Shown: positions 25,977 through 37,276, counted from the first letter of the stretch. The stretch is 64,000 nucleotides of DNA from Ischnura elegans (GCF_921293095.1 NC_060247.1:109139111-109203110); one strand, 5' to 3'. Notes: generated from the letters alone by a model not told the origin. Numbers and translations are program-made.

Positions 25977-27417
25977 ACAGTAATGTTGTTAATGTTTTCA
26001 ATTGATTGTAAAACCTGGCCAAAAAAGATTCCAATTCCCTTATCAAATACAGTTGTTCTAGCACACATTCAGAACTGATATTTCAAGAAGTTGTTGGCAT
26101 AATGTTATCGTATCTATGAGAAACTCATACCTAGTCTGTATATACATAATTCATGAATTATGTATATACGATACGATTATATATTTATGATCATAAAGAC
26201 TTGGAGTAAGCTGCATGGTTTCAAGCACGGATAAAAGATCTTTCGAGTTTCAAATGAAATTGTATCAAGTGGCACACACTTTACCAGAAAAACAGCTATT
26301 AAAGGGAAAAATTAAGGCATCATCTATTGGTAATATTTCGCTGAGCTAGTTACTATTAGCACTATACTTAAGAGATCACAGGGTAGAAGAAACCTGATAT
26401 CTGATACCATGCTGTTGAACCGTCACTTTGTCGTACTTTTAATTGTCTTGTTTTTGTAATACTTCACTTTTTCTAGTGCTCAAATTGGTTGTATGTTTTT
26501 CCCTAACTCTTATTTAACTCCGTATAACAGTTTGACGTCCCCACCCCCCCTTAAAAAAACCATTGGTCGCATAGTTAGCGGTAAAATTTTGAAAATATGG
26601 TCATGCGTGCTAAGATGGCTTTCCTATGAAATATTTTGATTTCACCGGCTTAATAAATATATGTTTAAAAATAATTGATAAATATGTCAAATCTGCTTGT
26701 CTCTACATATAAGACCTGAGAGGCATCACTGCTTATTAGGTATTGCATGCCAAGATGCCATGGAAAGTAATGATCCCATCCCCACCCAGAAAAGAATGGC
26801 ATTTTTTCGCCATTGTTTGTAAATAAATTTGATTTGAAGGACAAGTAGTATGTAACGATAGTAAATAATGGAGTCTCGGGTGAGCTATGCGAAACTGGCT
26901 GGATCGGCTCAGGATTTTAAAAGAAAGAATCGCACACTTGCGGAAAGAGTGTGTATATAAGAGAGTGGGCAAACCAAACTTAAGGTTGTTAAAGGAATAG
27001 AAGCTAATAATTGCAAATGATTTTAGCCAAATTACTGAAAGGAAAAAATTTACGTTTTACGAATCGTTTTCAAATGGTGCCATGATTTTCTGCTGACTTG
27101 CTTTATTCAGTGTGTATATCAACATCACAACGTTCTTCTCCAGAAATTCATGTGAAGCGCCAGTTTGAATACACTTCGCGACATCTTGCGAGGTTGAGTT
27201 GAAATGGACTCGTGTAAAAGTTGAAGGTAACTAAGCGAAAGCAATAAGAATTAATAAACAACTTTCTTGGACTGATTCTAACACCGGGAATGTACTGAAA
27301 TGGAGCTAATTATTGGTTTATAAATAAAAAATACGGCCCTCGAGCTGATATTATTTTCCCTGGACGTGTATCGTGCGTGTGCAGATCGAAAAAGTAAGAC
27401 AATTCAGTGAATTTACA
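25977..27417. other. Intergenic DNA and THOC3 promoter/5' UTR region
   Basis: No coding signal is recognised. It contains a perfect 32-bp palindrome at 26138-26169. The last ~200 bases must include the THOC3 promoter and 5' leader; a CAG at 27381-27383 could be an untranslated-exon acceptor. I cannot place a transcription start. Confidence 0.45.
26138..26169. repeat. Perfect 32-bp palindrome
   Basis: Each half reads GTATATACATAATTCA (5'->3' on its own strand) with no spacer and no mismatch. The flanking bases do not extend it. It is AT-rich, but longer than expected by chance in 64 kb. Confidence 0.95.
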
Positions 27418-30400
27418 ATGTTGGCACCGCATAGCGGCGGCAGTAGCCGGTCTGCTGATCGTTTCGATCGGCACAGAATGCCTGTAAATGGCGGAATAGA
27501 AGAACTTCAGAATCATTTTAAAACTCATAAAAAGACTAGGGAATACCAGGCCCATACGTCAAAAGTGCACTCAGTTGGATGGAGCTGTGATGGCCGAAGG
27601 CTTGCCTCGGGATCTTTCGATAAATCCGTCTCTATATTCCTCCTGGATCGTGACAGATTGGTGAGTTTTTTTAGGGTGTATGGTGAAATTTTTAACACGA
27701 TACAGTTTCAATTTGTAATGACTCTTTTCCCGTTATTATTCAGAATAAAGAGTTCACTTTTCGTGGCCATGGAGGTAGTGTGGATCAACTTTGTTGGCAT
27801 GCATCTAATCCTGAATTATTAAGTACTGCTAGCGGTGACAAAACAGTCAGAATATGGGACGTTAGATCTCAGAAAAGTGCTGCTACAATTAACACCAAAG
27901 GTGCGTGACCGTATTTATTTTTATATTTTTTGTTACCTAGTAGTTCTCTAACATGCTGTGTTCATTTAACAGGAGAAAATATCAATATTACTTGGTCTCC
28001 CGATGGGAACACAATTGCTGTGGGAAATAAAGAAGATTTGGTTACATTTATTGATACCCGTACCCATAAAATCAAGGCAGAGGAGCAGTTTAAGTTTGAA
28101 GTAAATGAAATATCTTGGAATAAACAAAGTAACCTTTTCTTCCTCACCAATGGACAAGGTTGCATTCACATTCTGAGGTAAGAAAATTGCTATGATTGGT
28201 ATGCATTCAAATTTTATTTTCAGGGCCTTTTGAATTCAATATTCCCAAACTTCCGTGAGAAAGTGTGTTGTCATTCATTACTTGTCAAATTGTATTATTA
28301 CGAGATAAATTCGCCAAAAAATGCTTCTATTTTGATTTTTAGACGCAGATTTTAATCTTTCTGATTTCACTGATTTCTTAAAAGAAATTGCTGCTTTAAT
28401 GTGAGTAACAGTGGCAAAAATTTGTTGTTCTCTACTCTACCACTTAAGCTACTTATGCATATTCTCCCTCTTTGGAACTATGTAAGTTCTAAGGACCAGG
28501 TGGCTTATGCTGTTGGATGTACGTTGCCAATACCTGGAATAATATCTTTTATTTATTGCGTCGGGATTGCATTATTTCCTTGAATAATACCACAATCCAC
28601 AGTGAACCTTTCCTCAAAAACTGGTTGTCTCTGGCCCATTTCTTTGGAGTTGAATATTAGTGCCTTTTTTTTACGAGTTGATGATGATTTATTTCTGTTT
28701 TGAAATTCCCAAGAAAATGGAATCATGTTACAATTAGAAGTACCTCGGAACAAATAAAGTACATATTGCTTAATTCTACTTGATGTGACTGCTTTAATGA
28801 AATCATGTAGGTATATGTTATGAACAGTAATCATTTTCATTTAGTTTTAGTGGCTATGTAATAAAAAATAAGTTTTGTCATTATGCCTGTGCATCATGTA
28901 ACGCTATAAAAAATCATGCATGTGAGAGAAAAAGTTATTTAAGTACATCTAGAAGGAAATTAGGCGTGAAAAAAGCTGTTTAGGTTTTTAGGGATTTAAA
29001 TTCAGGTCTCCTGATTGCTGGTCAGACATGCTTCTACTTGCATCTCCAAGCCATCTTCCTCTAACAATTATTTTATATGTAATTGGTTTCAGTGGCGTAG
29101 CCGGGGGGGATTGGAGAGGGGAGAGTCCGGACCCCCCCAAAATTTAAAAGCACAATTATTATACTTCATAAAGGAAAACGAAACATTGAAAAATCATGAA
29201 TATAACACACATTTATTTTTTTGACGCCTTATTATTTATTCTTATTTATTTTTTGATGCCACGATGCATTTATGACGCCTCGATAGCTTAACTGGCTAAA
29301 GCACTCGACCGGAAATCGGGGGATCCAGGTTCGAATCCCGGTCAAGGCGAATGATTTTTTTCTCTGTGGATCTTTCGCACACATTTATTTAACAAATGAA
29401 GTTTTATCGGTTATGAAAAGTGTTCAAATTAGTTTAAAACTCATTAATTAGTGCTCTGCTTCTCAAAAAATTTTCCCCTCTGGTTTTGGAATCCGCCCAC
29501 CCCAGACAAAATTCCTGGCTATGCCACTGATTGGATTCGTGAGCAAGATGTTAGCCTCTCATGTCTGCATTGTAGCACAGAAGATGGAAATTGTGCTTAC
29601 TAAGCCTTTGTTTGAGGAAAAAACCTTGCTTAGTGGTAAACCAATGGACACTTTCAAAGTACTGAATTAAACAAATTACTTTGTCCGTAATCATGCAACA
29701 TGGGTGAAAATTTATTTATACCAAGAATGGAACTTGCCATGGAAAAATTGTTTGAATCACCTGAGATACAAATCTGAATCTCCTTGCAGTCAGGAGATCC
29801 AGGTTTGAATACTCAGTAAAAAAACCATGTATTTGGTGGTTTTTCTTTGACAGAAAGCATGTAAAATTCAAGCTGTCTATAGCACTTTGTTAGCCAAGGC
29901 CCTTAAACAATTGTCATCTGACTTAGGCTCACAGTGTTGCCAAAATATAACTTTATGCTCACTAATGCTGCAAGTTAAGAGTATTAATAATGGGTTAGCC
30001 TTGCGTTTAACTTATCTTTTGATGAATCAAATGTCATGTGCCATTAGTTTCATATTTCCTATAGGGGTAGTGTCCTATAGCATAGTTTCAATGTTTGAAT
30101 TGGTTTAGGTTGTTTGATATTTAAGTAAGCAATGATATGTAGCTGGAGTTAGATTCATAGTTGAGTAACTAGACATTAGATGTTACTCTCAGTTTTATTC
30201 AATTTACCATAAATTTTCCATATTGTGTTTGACAATTGTTGGTAAATTAAACATAATGAAAAAAATGAAGGCCTTATCATGAATTGAAGAGGGAAGTACA
30301 TGAGGGGAGGGGGGACTGCAAGAATGCTTTGTGAATGCTCCATGGAAACCTACCTTAATTGGTATAACATATTCTTTAATAATAATAATAATAACATTTT

Positions 30401-32927
30401 GTTTTTATAGCTATCCTGACTTACAGCTACAGCACATTCTCCAAGCACATCCAGGGACATGCATATGCATAGAGTTTGACCCTACTGGTCGTTACTTTGC
30501 TACGGGATCTGCTGATGCACTTGTCTCTCTCTGGGATGTTTCAGAACTTGTATGCCTTCGAACTTTTTCAAGGCAAGTATCAATTACTTGTAGGACCTTA
30601 AGTAATTTATTTTTCAAACCTAATGAAATTTCCTATGTTTTACTCAATTTATGCTGGACCCAATTTACCTTATCTCTGTTCTCTGCATACATATTTTGGT
30701 AGAATTAATTTAATCAGCATCAAATCCTCCCCCCTATCCTATATCCCATTTCTTTATGTGTGATTGATAATTTTCCACTTTATATTTACTTATTTTTTAT
30801 TCCAATGTTAGTTTTCACTTCATAAAATCTGGATTTGTCTTATGTATCACCATTATGCACTATGTGCCTTATTTACTATGTCTCCAAATCATTTGAATAA
30901 TTGTCATAGCTGTCATAATGATTTCTCGTGTAAAAAAATTACAATAATACTCCCAGCCCCACCCCACAGCCCTGTGCTTATTTGATACATCAGGTGATGA
31001 TTGTAGCACTTGTCTGTGCTCCTATCGGGGTTCCCACTCACCCTTGAAAACCTTAACATCTACATCTACATAATACCCTGCGAGCCACCTCTAGGGTGTT
31101 TGGCAGGGGGTGATCAATCACCAGCATGCAGCATGCATTTGGACTCCCACATGCACACCACACCGTCCAAAGAACGTCCCGTATAACAACAAACTATACT
31201 ACTATATGCTGTTAGAAATAGAATATAGAATAGAAATTCAGAAACATTCATTAAGTTTTACATAGGTCAGTAAGCTACTCTACAAGTCATGCAATCTGTT
31301 TACGAGTTCTATTGCTGCCGTTATAATCTGTTATCGATCGTGGAAAAAATGACATTCGGAATCTGTCTGTTCTGCAATCTATCTCTCTTATTTTATTTAT
31401 ATAAACTTAAAACTTAAAACCATGAATAAGCCGTGAATTTCACATATCATGAAAAAACCTGGAAAAAAACCTGGAATTTCATCCTAAAGCCTTAAAAATC
31501 TCTCAATCTTGATTTTACGATCGTAGAACTACGATTGACAGAATTTAAAAAAATGGATATTTGGATCATATTTCTAGGTCAGTCACTCGCAGACATGGCC
31601 AGGGATTTATCTGGACACGTGTATTGGAAGCGCAGTTATTGGTCCGTGTGTCATGATGACACGTTGACCTTAAGCCAGTACCAAAGCCAGAAAACTGGTA
31701 ACCAAAGTGCAAACACTTAATTATTCATTAACACTTGCAAACATTCAGACACTTCTTAACTTCCCTGGCACCCTGGTCCCTCTATTTTCCCGCTCACAAC
31801 CTTTTGCCAGAGCTGAATTTTTCAAGTGATATGTGACGTCAGGAGAGACTTTCATTGCTGTATTTGCATTCACAGTGTCTGTCGCGTTTGTTAAATTTGT
31901 TGTTAACGTGTCGCTGATGATTGTTACGTGATCAATATTTCTGATTCTGATTTATATTTATCTGCAAGCCGTGAATTTGAAGACATTTAGACTGTGGAAA
32001 CCTGGAAAAAACTGTGAATTTTATAATTTAGATTGAGTGGGAACCGTGTCTTATGTAATTTGTCTGTGGAAGAAATCGCTTACTGAATATTGGAGGAGTA
32101 ATCATATGGAGGAACATAAATGCTACTTGGTATCTTCCTTTGCAACCAAGAATACCTTTTGAAGATGTAATTCAACAAAATACCTTGCAGCCTCACTCAG
32201 AGAGCAGTTTGATTGTCATGCTGGGCGATGATTGGTCTGAAATATAAGAACCTTGCAATAATTTATTTATGCCAGAAGCTATTAAATAGAGAAAATTCAT
32301 CTGTTAAACTGCAACTCAAGTTTGAGACCACACTTTATGAGGAGATGATCGAGGAACCTACAAAGTAGCTTGCTGCATTACTTACCCAACCAAATGATAC
32401 TCAATAAGTCGAACGGATCATGAAGGAAGTCACTCTAATGACTCCCCGCATTTAAAAGAATGTACATTCTCATAGCATACGGCATCATTTTGTGAATTTT
32501 TGCAATGGCTCAACTAGCTCTTACTGTCGCCCCTACCTAGTGTGAGTGAAATTCATGTGCCTGAGACCTTTTCTGGGCTGACCTCTACCATCACCTACCT
32601 TACATTCAGGTTGTACCACTGAGGGAGTGACATCATTTTTGATTTGATTCTTTATTCCTTATTTTCAGATTGGATTGGCCAGTTAGAACCATTAGCTTCA
32701 GCCATGATGGAAAACTTCTAGCTTCTGCATCAGAGGACTTGGTGATTGACATTGGTGCCGTTGAGACTGGGGAGAAGGTTGCCGATGTCCCAGTTGAGGC
32801 AGCAACATTCACTGTGGCATGGCATCCTCGTCTTTATCTTCTAGCTTATGCCTGCGATGATAAGGACAAATATGACCGAAAGAGTGATGCTGGGAGTCTA
32901 AAAGTATTTGGTTTTCAGTCAGACTAA
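27418..32927 (+). CDS. THOC3: THO complex subunit 3 (THOC3/Tex1), complete, five exons
   Basis: WD40 beta-propeller protein of the THO/TREX complex, which couples transcription to mRNA export in the nucleus. Exons: 27418-27660, 27744-27900, 27973-28177, 30411-30572, 32669-32927; 1,026 bp, 341 aa, stop TAA. Start ATG 27418 gives MLAPHSGG; an internal ATG at 27478 (MPVNGG) is an alternative. Diagnostic blocks are AHTSKVHSVGWSCDGRRLAS, SGDKTVRIWDVR, GENINITWSPDGNTIAVGNK, EEQFKFEVNEISWN, YFATGSADALVSLWDV, RLDWPVRTISFSHDGK and FTVAWHPR. The length matches the ~350-residue family. Introns 1 and 2 are short (83 and 72 bp); introns 3 and 4 exceed 2 kb. Intron 4 uses a GC donor (AAG|GCAAGT), needed to keep the RLDWP frame. 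Confidence 0.96.
29090..29529. mobile_element. hAT-type MITE containing a tRNA-like cloverleaf
   Basis: Ends are CAGTGGCGTAGCCGGGGGGG and the complement of CAGTGGCATAGCCAGG. Flanks ATTGGTTT and ATTGGATT form an 8-bp target duplication with one mismatch, typical of the hAT superfamily. The left end is followed by a G tract and then a C tract. A 72-nt tRNA-like sequence sits inside at 29277-29348. No transposase is encoded. Confidence 0.85.
29277..29348 (+). repeat. tRNA-like sequence (SINE head or tRNA pseudogene), anticodon GGA
   Basis: A full 72-nt cloverleaf can be drawn. The acceptor GCCTCGA pairs with TCAAGGC (one mismatch), and the D arm is GCTT/AAGC. The anticodon arm CTCGA/TCGGG has loop CCGGAAA, the variable region is four bases, and the T arm CCAGG/CCCGG (one mismatch) has loop TTCGAAT. 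Position 33 is C instead of the near-universal T, and GGA would mean serine, yet the long serine variable arm is absent. I therefore regard it as a tRNA-derived repeat rather than a working tRNA. Related pieces occur at 19-65 and 47250-47400. Confidence 0.75.
30573..32668. other. THOC3 intron 4 (2,096 bp, GC-AG)
   Basis: Donor GCAAGT after AAG, acceptor TTTTCAG. It contains a nested repeat (31029-32045); the rest (30700-31020 and 32050-32660) shows no recognised feature. Confidence 0.6.
31029..32045. mobile_element. Nested repeat: element with GGTTCCCACTCA ends carrying an interspersed repeat
   Basis: GGTTCCCACTCA at 31029 is mirrored by its complement at about 32034-32045. Next to each end lie AAACCT/TGTGAATTT-type words typical of a MITE built from CCTGGAAAAAACCTG repeats (about 31455-31480 and 31998-32015). 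Bases about 31060-31420 look like a separate insertion beginning with CATCTACATCTACATAATAC. I recognise that sequence as resembling a repeat common in insect genomes, but I cannot classify it. No coding capacity. Confidence 0.5.
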
Positions 32928-33397
32928 TCGTTGGACACTGGTTTCTGAGGACCACAGTTTCCTTTCGGTTGAACTTAAGAAAGTGAAATGAGTGCCTTTA
33001 CATGCTGGTTTTTTCACAATTTATTTCCTGACCATAACGGTTGGACTCATTTTCTTGCACATTCCCAATTCATTGAGTTAATTTACATTTGGTGTTGAGT
33101 GAAAGTACATTCTTTGAAGTTGTGTATTCTAGATGTGAAGTCGAACGATTTAGGTAAGTTTGTAATAGGTCGTCGTGGTGTGTGCCAAAGTAAAACTGTC
33201 ATATGGCAATGAATTTGTTTTATAATGAGCAAGATTTTTGTTGTTCTGAAAGGATTGAAGAGGAAGTAAATTTTTTATGAAAGTGTAATTGCTACTATAT
33301 TTGAGTGAAATTTTACTGATTAGCCTCTTTAAATTCCCTTAACATAACAATCCTCCCTTTCAAGATCTCCTAGCATGTGATTACTTCTCTGGCCATG
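32928..33397. other. THOC3 3' flank
   Basis: The THOC3 3' UTR lies here. I see no clear AATAAA poly(A) signal in the first 400 bases and no other feature. Confidence 0.45.
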
Positions 33398-33569
33398 AAT
33401 AGGGTGGTTTCCTATTATTTTTTTATTGCCTAAATCGAAAGATTATTACTCCTGGAGTACGTATTTCACGCTTTTAGATTTTTAAATGATGATATCTATG
33501 TGTAATATTTCAAACCCTGCCGCGTGAATGGCAGTGAAATATACAAGAATTGCCATGAGAAAAAATTTC

Positions 33570-33639
33570 CCTGGACCGGGAATCGAACCACGGACCTTTG
33601 GCTTTCTAGGCGACTGTGCAGACCACTATGCTATCCAGG
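33570..33639 (-). repeat. tRNA-derived SINE fragment, minus strand
   Basis: Read on the minus strand, CCTGGAT pairs with GTCCAGG at the other end (one wobble). There is a D-arm-like GCATAGTGGTCTGC, a loop CTAGAAA (anticodon AGA) and a good B box GGTTCGATTCCC. The anticodon stem pairs poorly, so it is not a working tRNA. The surrounding 33500-33686 continues the repeat. Confidence 0.65.
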
Positions 33640-33686
33640 TTCTTAAGTTAACCTAGTACCATGAGCCTCGATATAATTGCCATGAG

Positions 33687-34359
33687 AATAGGGTAGTTTC
33701 CTTCATCAAAGAAAACGAAAGGCATTGATTGCGATTCGTTACCCACCATTAGTGTATTCATAATACACAAATTACATATTTGGTTTTTGAAATACCGGTT
33801 TAGACGAATGGCAAGGGTCAAATTTTATCCTCATTTGAAAAAGGCCAGATTGGCACCTATGCGATTCCACTCTGCATGACGTCACAGGGACCTAGTTTCT
33901 ACACGAGAGGATAGGAGTTATACATCGTCTGAGGTTACCAATGCATGCATGAGGCACAGAGCTCAGGGAAACATGTCTTAATAATCACCTATTAAAACTG
34001 GCTAAGTTCGGAAAGTTTTCTTCGTTTGATAAGGTATTAATAAACCTTTTTTAAGCCAAGCGCTACCATCCAGCAAGGTACTCAGCTATCCGCTAGCATC
34101 CTGCGACGTATCAGTGCTAAGCCTCGCCTCAAGGTCACCTCACCGGGCGGGAGGGGGAACCAGAAATACGACGTACGGAGATATTTCCCGGCATTCATAC
34201 TTAAGCGTCGCGTTTTCGCGCGCTTGAAAATTTTCACTTTTCATTTAATCGCGAAAAATAGATGTTGTCATTTAAAAATCTAAAAGCGTGAAATACGTAC
34301 TCCAGGAGTAATAATCTTTCGATTTAAGCAATAAAAAAAAAATAGGAAACCACCCTATT
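33687..34359 (-). mobile_element. MITE family A, copy 2, inverted and nested in copy 1
   Basis: Runs from AATAGGGTAGTTTCC to CACCCTATT and aligns in reverse orientation along its whole length with the copies at 33398-35006 and 35451-36065. Together with copy 1 it forms a large imperfect palindrome. No ORF. Confidence 0.85.
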
Positions 34360-34360
34360 A

Positions 34361-34430
34361 AAGAACCTGGATAGTCCTTGGTTTGATGCCCGGTCTAGGG
34401 AAATTTTTTCTCGTGGCAATATCTTGTATA
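34361..34430 (+). repeat. tRNA-derived SINE fragment lacking D and anticodon arms
   Basis: GAACCTGGATAG joins directly to TCCTTGGTTTGATGCCCGG and TCTAGGGAAATTTTTTCTC. Compared with the inverted copy at 33500-33686, about 36 nt (D and anticodon arms) are missing. It mirrors that copy across the nested MITE. Confidence 0.65.
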
Positions 34431-35006
34431 GACGATATATATTTTTCGCGATTAAATGAAAAGTGAAAATTTTCAAGCGCACGAAAACGCGACGGCTAAG
34501 TATGAATGCCGGGAAATCTCCGTGTGACGTCGTTCTGGTTCCTGCTGCCGCAAGTGAGATGACCTTGGGGCGAGGCTTTGAGCGCTGATACGACGCAGGA
34601 TGCTAGCAGGTAGCCGAGTGCCCTGCTAGCTGGTAGCGCTTGGCTTAAACAAGGATTATTAATACCTTATCAAATGAAGAAAACTTTCTGACCTTAGCCA
34701 GTTTTAATAGGTGATTATTAAGACATGTTTCCCTGCTCTGTGCCTCATGCATGCATTGGTAATCTCATACGATGTAAAACTCCTATCTACTCGTATAGAA
34801 ACTAGGTCCCTTTGACTTCACGTGGAGTGACATCGCATGGGCGCCAATCTGGCCTTTTTCAAATGAGGTTTAAAATTGACCATTAACTTTCATCTAAACT
34901 GGTATTTCTAAAACCAAATAATTTGTATATTATGAATACACTAATGGTGGGTAATGAATTGCAATCAATGCTTTTCGTTTTCTTAGATGAAGGAAATTAC
35001 GCTATT

Positions 35007-35450
35007 GAGATCATAAGATGTGCATGGCAATTTTACCACAATTCCTCAAATTTTTCATTCCTTAACATGTGTTAACATGAAACCAAAGCTGCAGTGGGAT
35101 GAAATTGAAAGATATTGGAATGCATTTAGACCATACTACATATCAACAAGATCAGCCTTCCTGATCAAAAAATGACAATTAAATGCCTTTTTAGGGGCAA
35201 GATTGAGAATATGAAGTCCTTCTTCCATCTCACACATAAAGGAGGAAAACATGCAATCAACAAATATTCAGTTGTGAAAAAGTGGATTGACTCAACAAAC
35301 TTCTTTCCCATTGATATGCTCTGCTTTTACCCTCCTGCCCAAGAATTATGCTGAGGATAGTTTGGAAACACATTTTTCCTGATTTAGAATCATTCCTTTC
35401 TTCATTTGAAGTTGGAGGCATTGAATGCCTCATGAGGCCTAGAGCAATGC
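35007..35450. other. Unclassified sequence left of MITE family A copy 3
   Basis: Less AT-rich and less simple than its surroundings, with a 60-aa ORF at 35172-35354 of no recognised family. It may be an old coding relic split from 36066-36280 by the MITE insertion, but I cannot identify it. Confidence 0.3.
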
Positions 35451-36065
35451 AATAGGGTGGTTTCCTATTATTTTTTTATTGCCTAAATCAAAAGATTATT
35501 ACTCCTGGAGTACGTATTTCACGCTTTTAGATTTTTAAATGACGATATCTATTTTTTGCGATTAAATGAAAAGTGAAAAATTTCAAGCGCGCGAAAACGT
35601 GACGCGTAAGTAGGAATGATGGGAAAAAGTCCGTGCGACGCATTTCTGGTTCCCCCTCCTGCCTTGTGAGGTGATCTTGATCGAGGCTCTGAGCGCTGAT
35701 AGGACGCAGGATGCTAGCGGGTAGCTGAGTACCTTGCTGGCTGGTAGCGCTTGGCTTAAAAAAGGTTTATTAATACCTTATCAAACGAAGAAAACTTTCC
35801 GACCTTAGCCAGTTTTAATAGGCTCAGACGATGTATAACTCCTATCCCCTCGTGTAGAAACGAGGTCCCTGTGACGTCACGTGGAGTGGAATCGCATGGG
35901 CGCCAATCTGGCCTTTTTCAAACGAGGATAAAATTTGACCCATGCCATTCGTCTAAACTGGTATATCAAAAACCAAATAATTTGTGTATTATGAATACAC
36001 TAATGGTGGGTAACGAATCGCAATCAATGCCTTTCGTTTTCTTTGATGAAGGAAACCACTCTATT
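35451..36065 (+). mobile_element. MITE family A, copy 3, uninterrupted (615 bp)
   Basis: Begins AATAGGGTGGTTTCCT and ends AGGAAACCACTCTATT, so the terminal inverted repeats are about 16 bp. It is the reference for the broken copies to its left. The target duplication is unclear. The ORF starting at 35871 runs across its right end and is not a gene. Confidence 0.88.
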
Positions 36066-36368
36066 GACAAGAGTGATGCACACATACATGCATCACTAAC
36101 ATGGAGTCCTTGCAAGAGCTCCACAACACTTTCAGCTATGCCGGTTGTTGGTGATGAGTGCTTACTCAAAGGGAGTGATGCCATGTCAAATTTCTACTGG
36201 CATCTATCCCTCGAATCCTTAGGGAAAGAAAGCCGTGATGCTTTTTCTACAATTCCTGTTTAGTTTCAGAAAATAGCATCAGCATTTTAATCCCGAAAAT
36301 CTCTCTTGTGATGTTGCCTTGGAAATGAATTCTCTGCACCAGATCTAGCATTATGCCTATCTTGCAAT

Positions 36369-36661
36369 CAGTGGCGCAGCAAGGGGGGGGTTTTGGAGAA
36401 TAAACCCCCCCCAGAGCTCACAGAAATTTTTTAAGTTAAATCTATTTTACTTAATATTGCTTATAGAATAGTGTGAGGATTAATAAACTATCCCTCAGAA
36501 GGCCATAAAAATCATCATTTTGAACCATTTATTTATCAATTTTTTCTGGCGGAAGGCCTCTGCACCTCCCGCTTGCCCTGGCGGTATGCAATACCCCAAG
36601 CACCCCAGTATTAATTGCGCCTGAAACCCCCCCCTAGCCTTAATTCCTAGCTGCGCCCCTG
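36369..36661. mobile_element. hAT-type MITE, 293 bp, perfect 8-bp target duplication
   Basis: Ends CAGTGGCGCAGCAAGG and the complement of CAGGGGCGCAGCTAGG. The duplication CTTGCAAT lies at 36361-36368 and 36662-36669. Internal G tract near the left end and C tracts. Non-coding. Confidence 0.92.
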
Positions 36662-36669
36662 CTTGCAAT

Positions 36670-37120
36670 GACCAACCAAGCCATCAGGTTTGTTAAGTGT
36701 TGGGTATTAGGGATTATATGCCTAGATTTTCTCTGATTGATGGATATATGTACTTATTTGTGGATGCGCATCATTTTCCCAGGAACAGGAACAACTATGC
36801 TCAGAGTCGAGGCAGAATTTCAATTTGTATTGATGTATCTCAATTTCATCTGAGATAAGAGTGGTCCATCAGCAGTACTCAGAAGAAGCATGAATGAGAA
36901 CCCAAGGTGGGTTACAACAAACCGGAGCTGGGACCCAGTTACTTATCTGATATGCCTGTGCTTCTGGGGAGGGGAGTGGAATGGGAAGGAAAAAGGATGA
37001 AGGTGGTGCCACGATAGGAGCCCGTCGACGCCTCCAGGGTAGGGATAAGAATGGAAGGGAGGGGTAGGGTAATACCCTCACCACTATGAAAGCAACCAGG
37101 GTCCATTACTAGCGAAACCA
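36670..37120. other. Intergenic DNA, nothing recognised
   Basis: Moderately GC-richer DNA. The minus ORFs overlapping it have no family features. Confidence 0.45.
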
Positions 37121-37276
37121 TACCGTTTATCTCTGAATATAGTCCCCCCTTTTTTTCGAGAAATGCCCCCCGAAAAAGTAAAGAGGGGACTATATTCAAG
37201 CATATTTTTTTAATTTTTTCCCAAAACTGAGGCCTCAAAATTAGGGGGGGGGGACTATATTCAGAGAAATATGGTA
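37121..37276. mobile_element. MITE family B, copy 1 (156 bp)
   Basis: Terminal inverted repeats TACCGTTTATCTCTGAATAT and the complement of TACCATATTTCTCTGAATAT, followed on each side by AGTCCCCCC-type tracts. TA at both borders is consistent with a Tc1/mariner-type element. No ORF. Confidence 0.85.

Larger units (their letters stand above)
28178..30410. other. THOC3 intron 3 (2,233 bp)
   Basis: Besides the hAT MITE at 29090-29529, this intron holds a fragment near 29780-29815 (AGGAGATCCAGGTTTGAAT) that resembles the B-box part of the tRNA-like repeat. A short AAT microsatellite lies at 30379-30393, just before the acceptor of exon 4. Nothing else is recognised. Confidence 0.5.
33398..35006 (+). 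mobile_element. MITE family A, copy 1, split by a 931-bp insertion
   Basis: Family A ends read AATAGGGTGGTTTCCT and its complement. This copy consists of 33398-33499 and 34443-35006 (666 bp together). It is interrupted by 33500-34430, which is flanked by the imperfect 12-bp duplication GATGATATCTAT / GACGATATATAT. The junction matches the uninterrupted copy at 35451-36065, which supports reading it as an insertion. No ORF. Confidence 0.8.

Noticed and set aside
29277-29348. Functional tRNA-Ser gene
   Set aside because: Position 33 is C, the serine long variable arm is missing, the T stem and acceptor each have a mismatch, and related copies are scattered in the window. Treated as a tRNA-derived repeat.
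30576-30581. GT donor four bases downstream of the GC donor in THOC3 exon 4
   Set aside because: Using it breaks the conserved RLDWP frame in the next exon.
33570-33639. Functional tRNA gene on the minus strand
   Set aside because: Anticodon stem pairs poorly and a partner copy with deleted D and anticodon arms lies nearby; SINE-like.
35871-36263. 130-aa plus-strand ORF
   Set aside because: Its first half is the right end of MITE family A copy 3; the rest has no recognised family. Not called as a gene.
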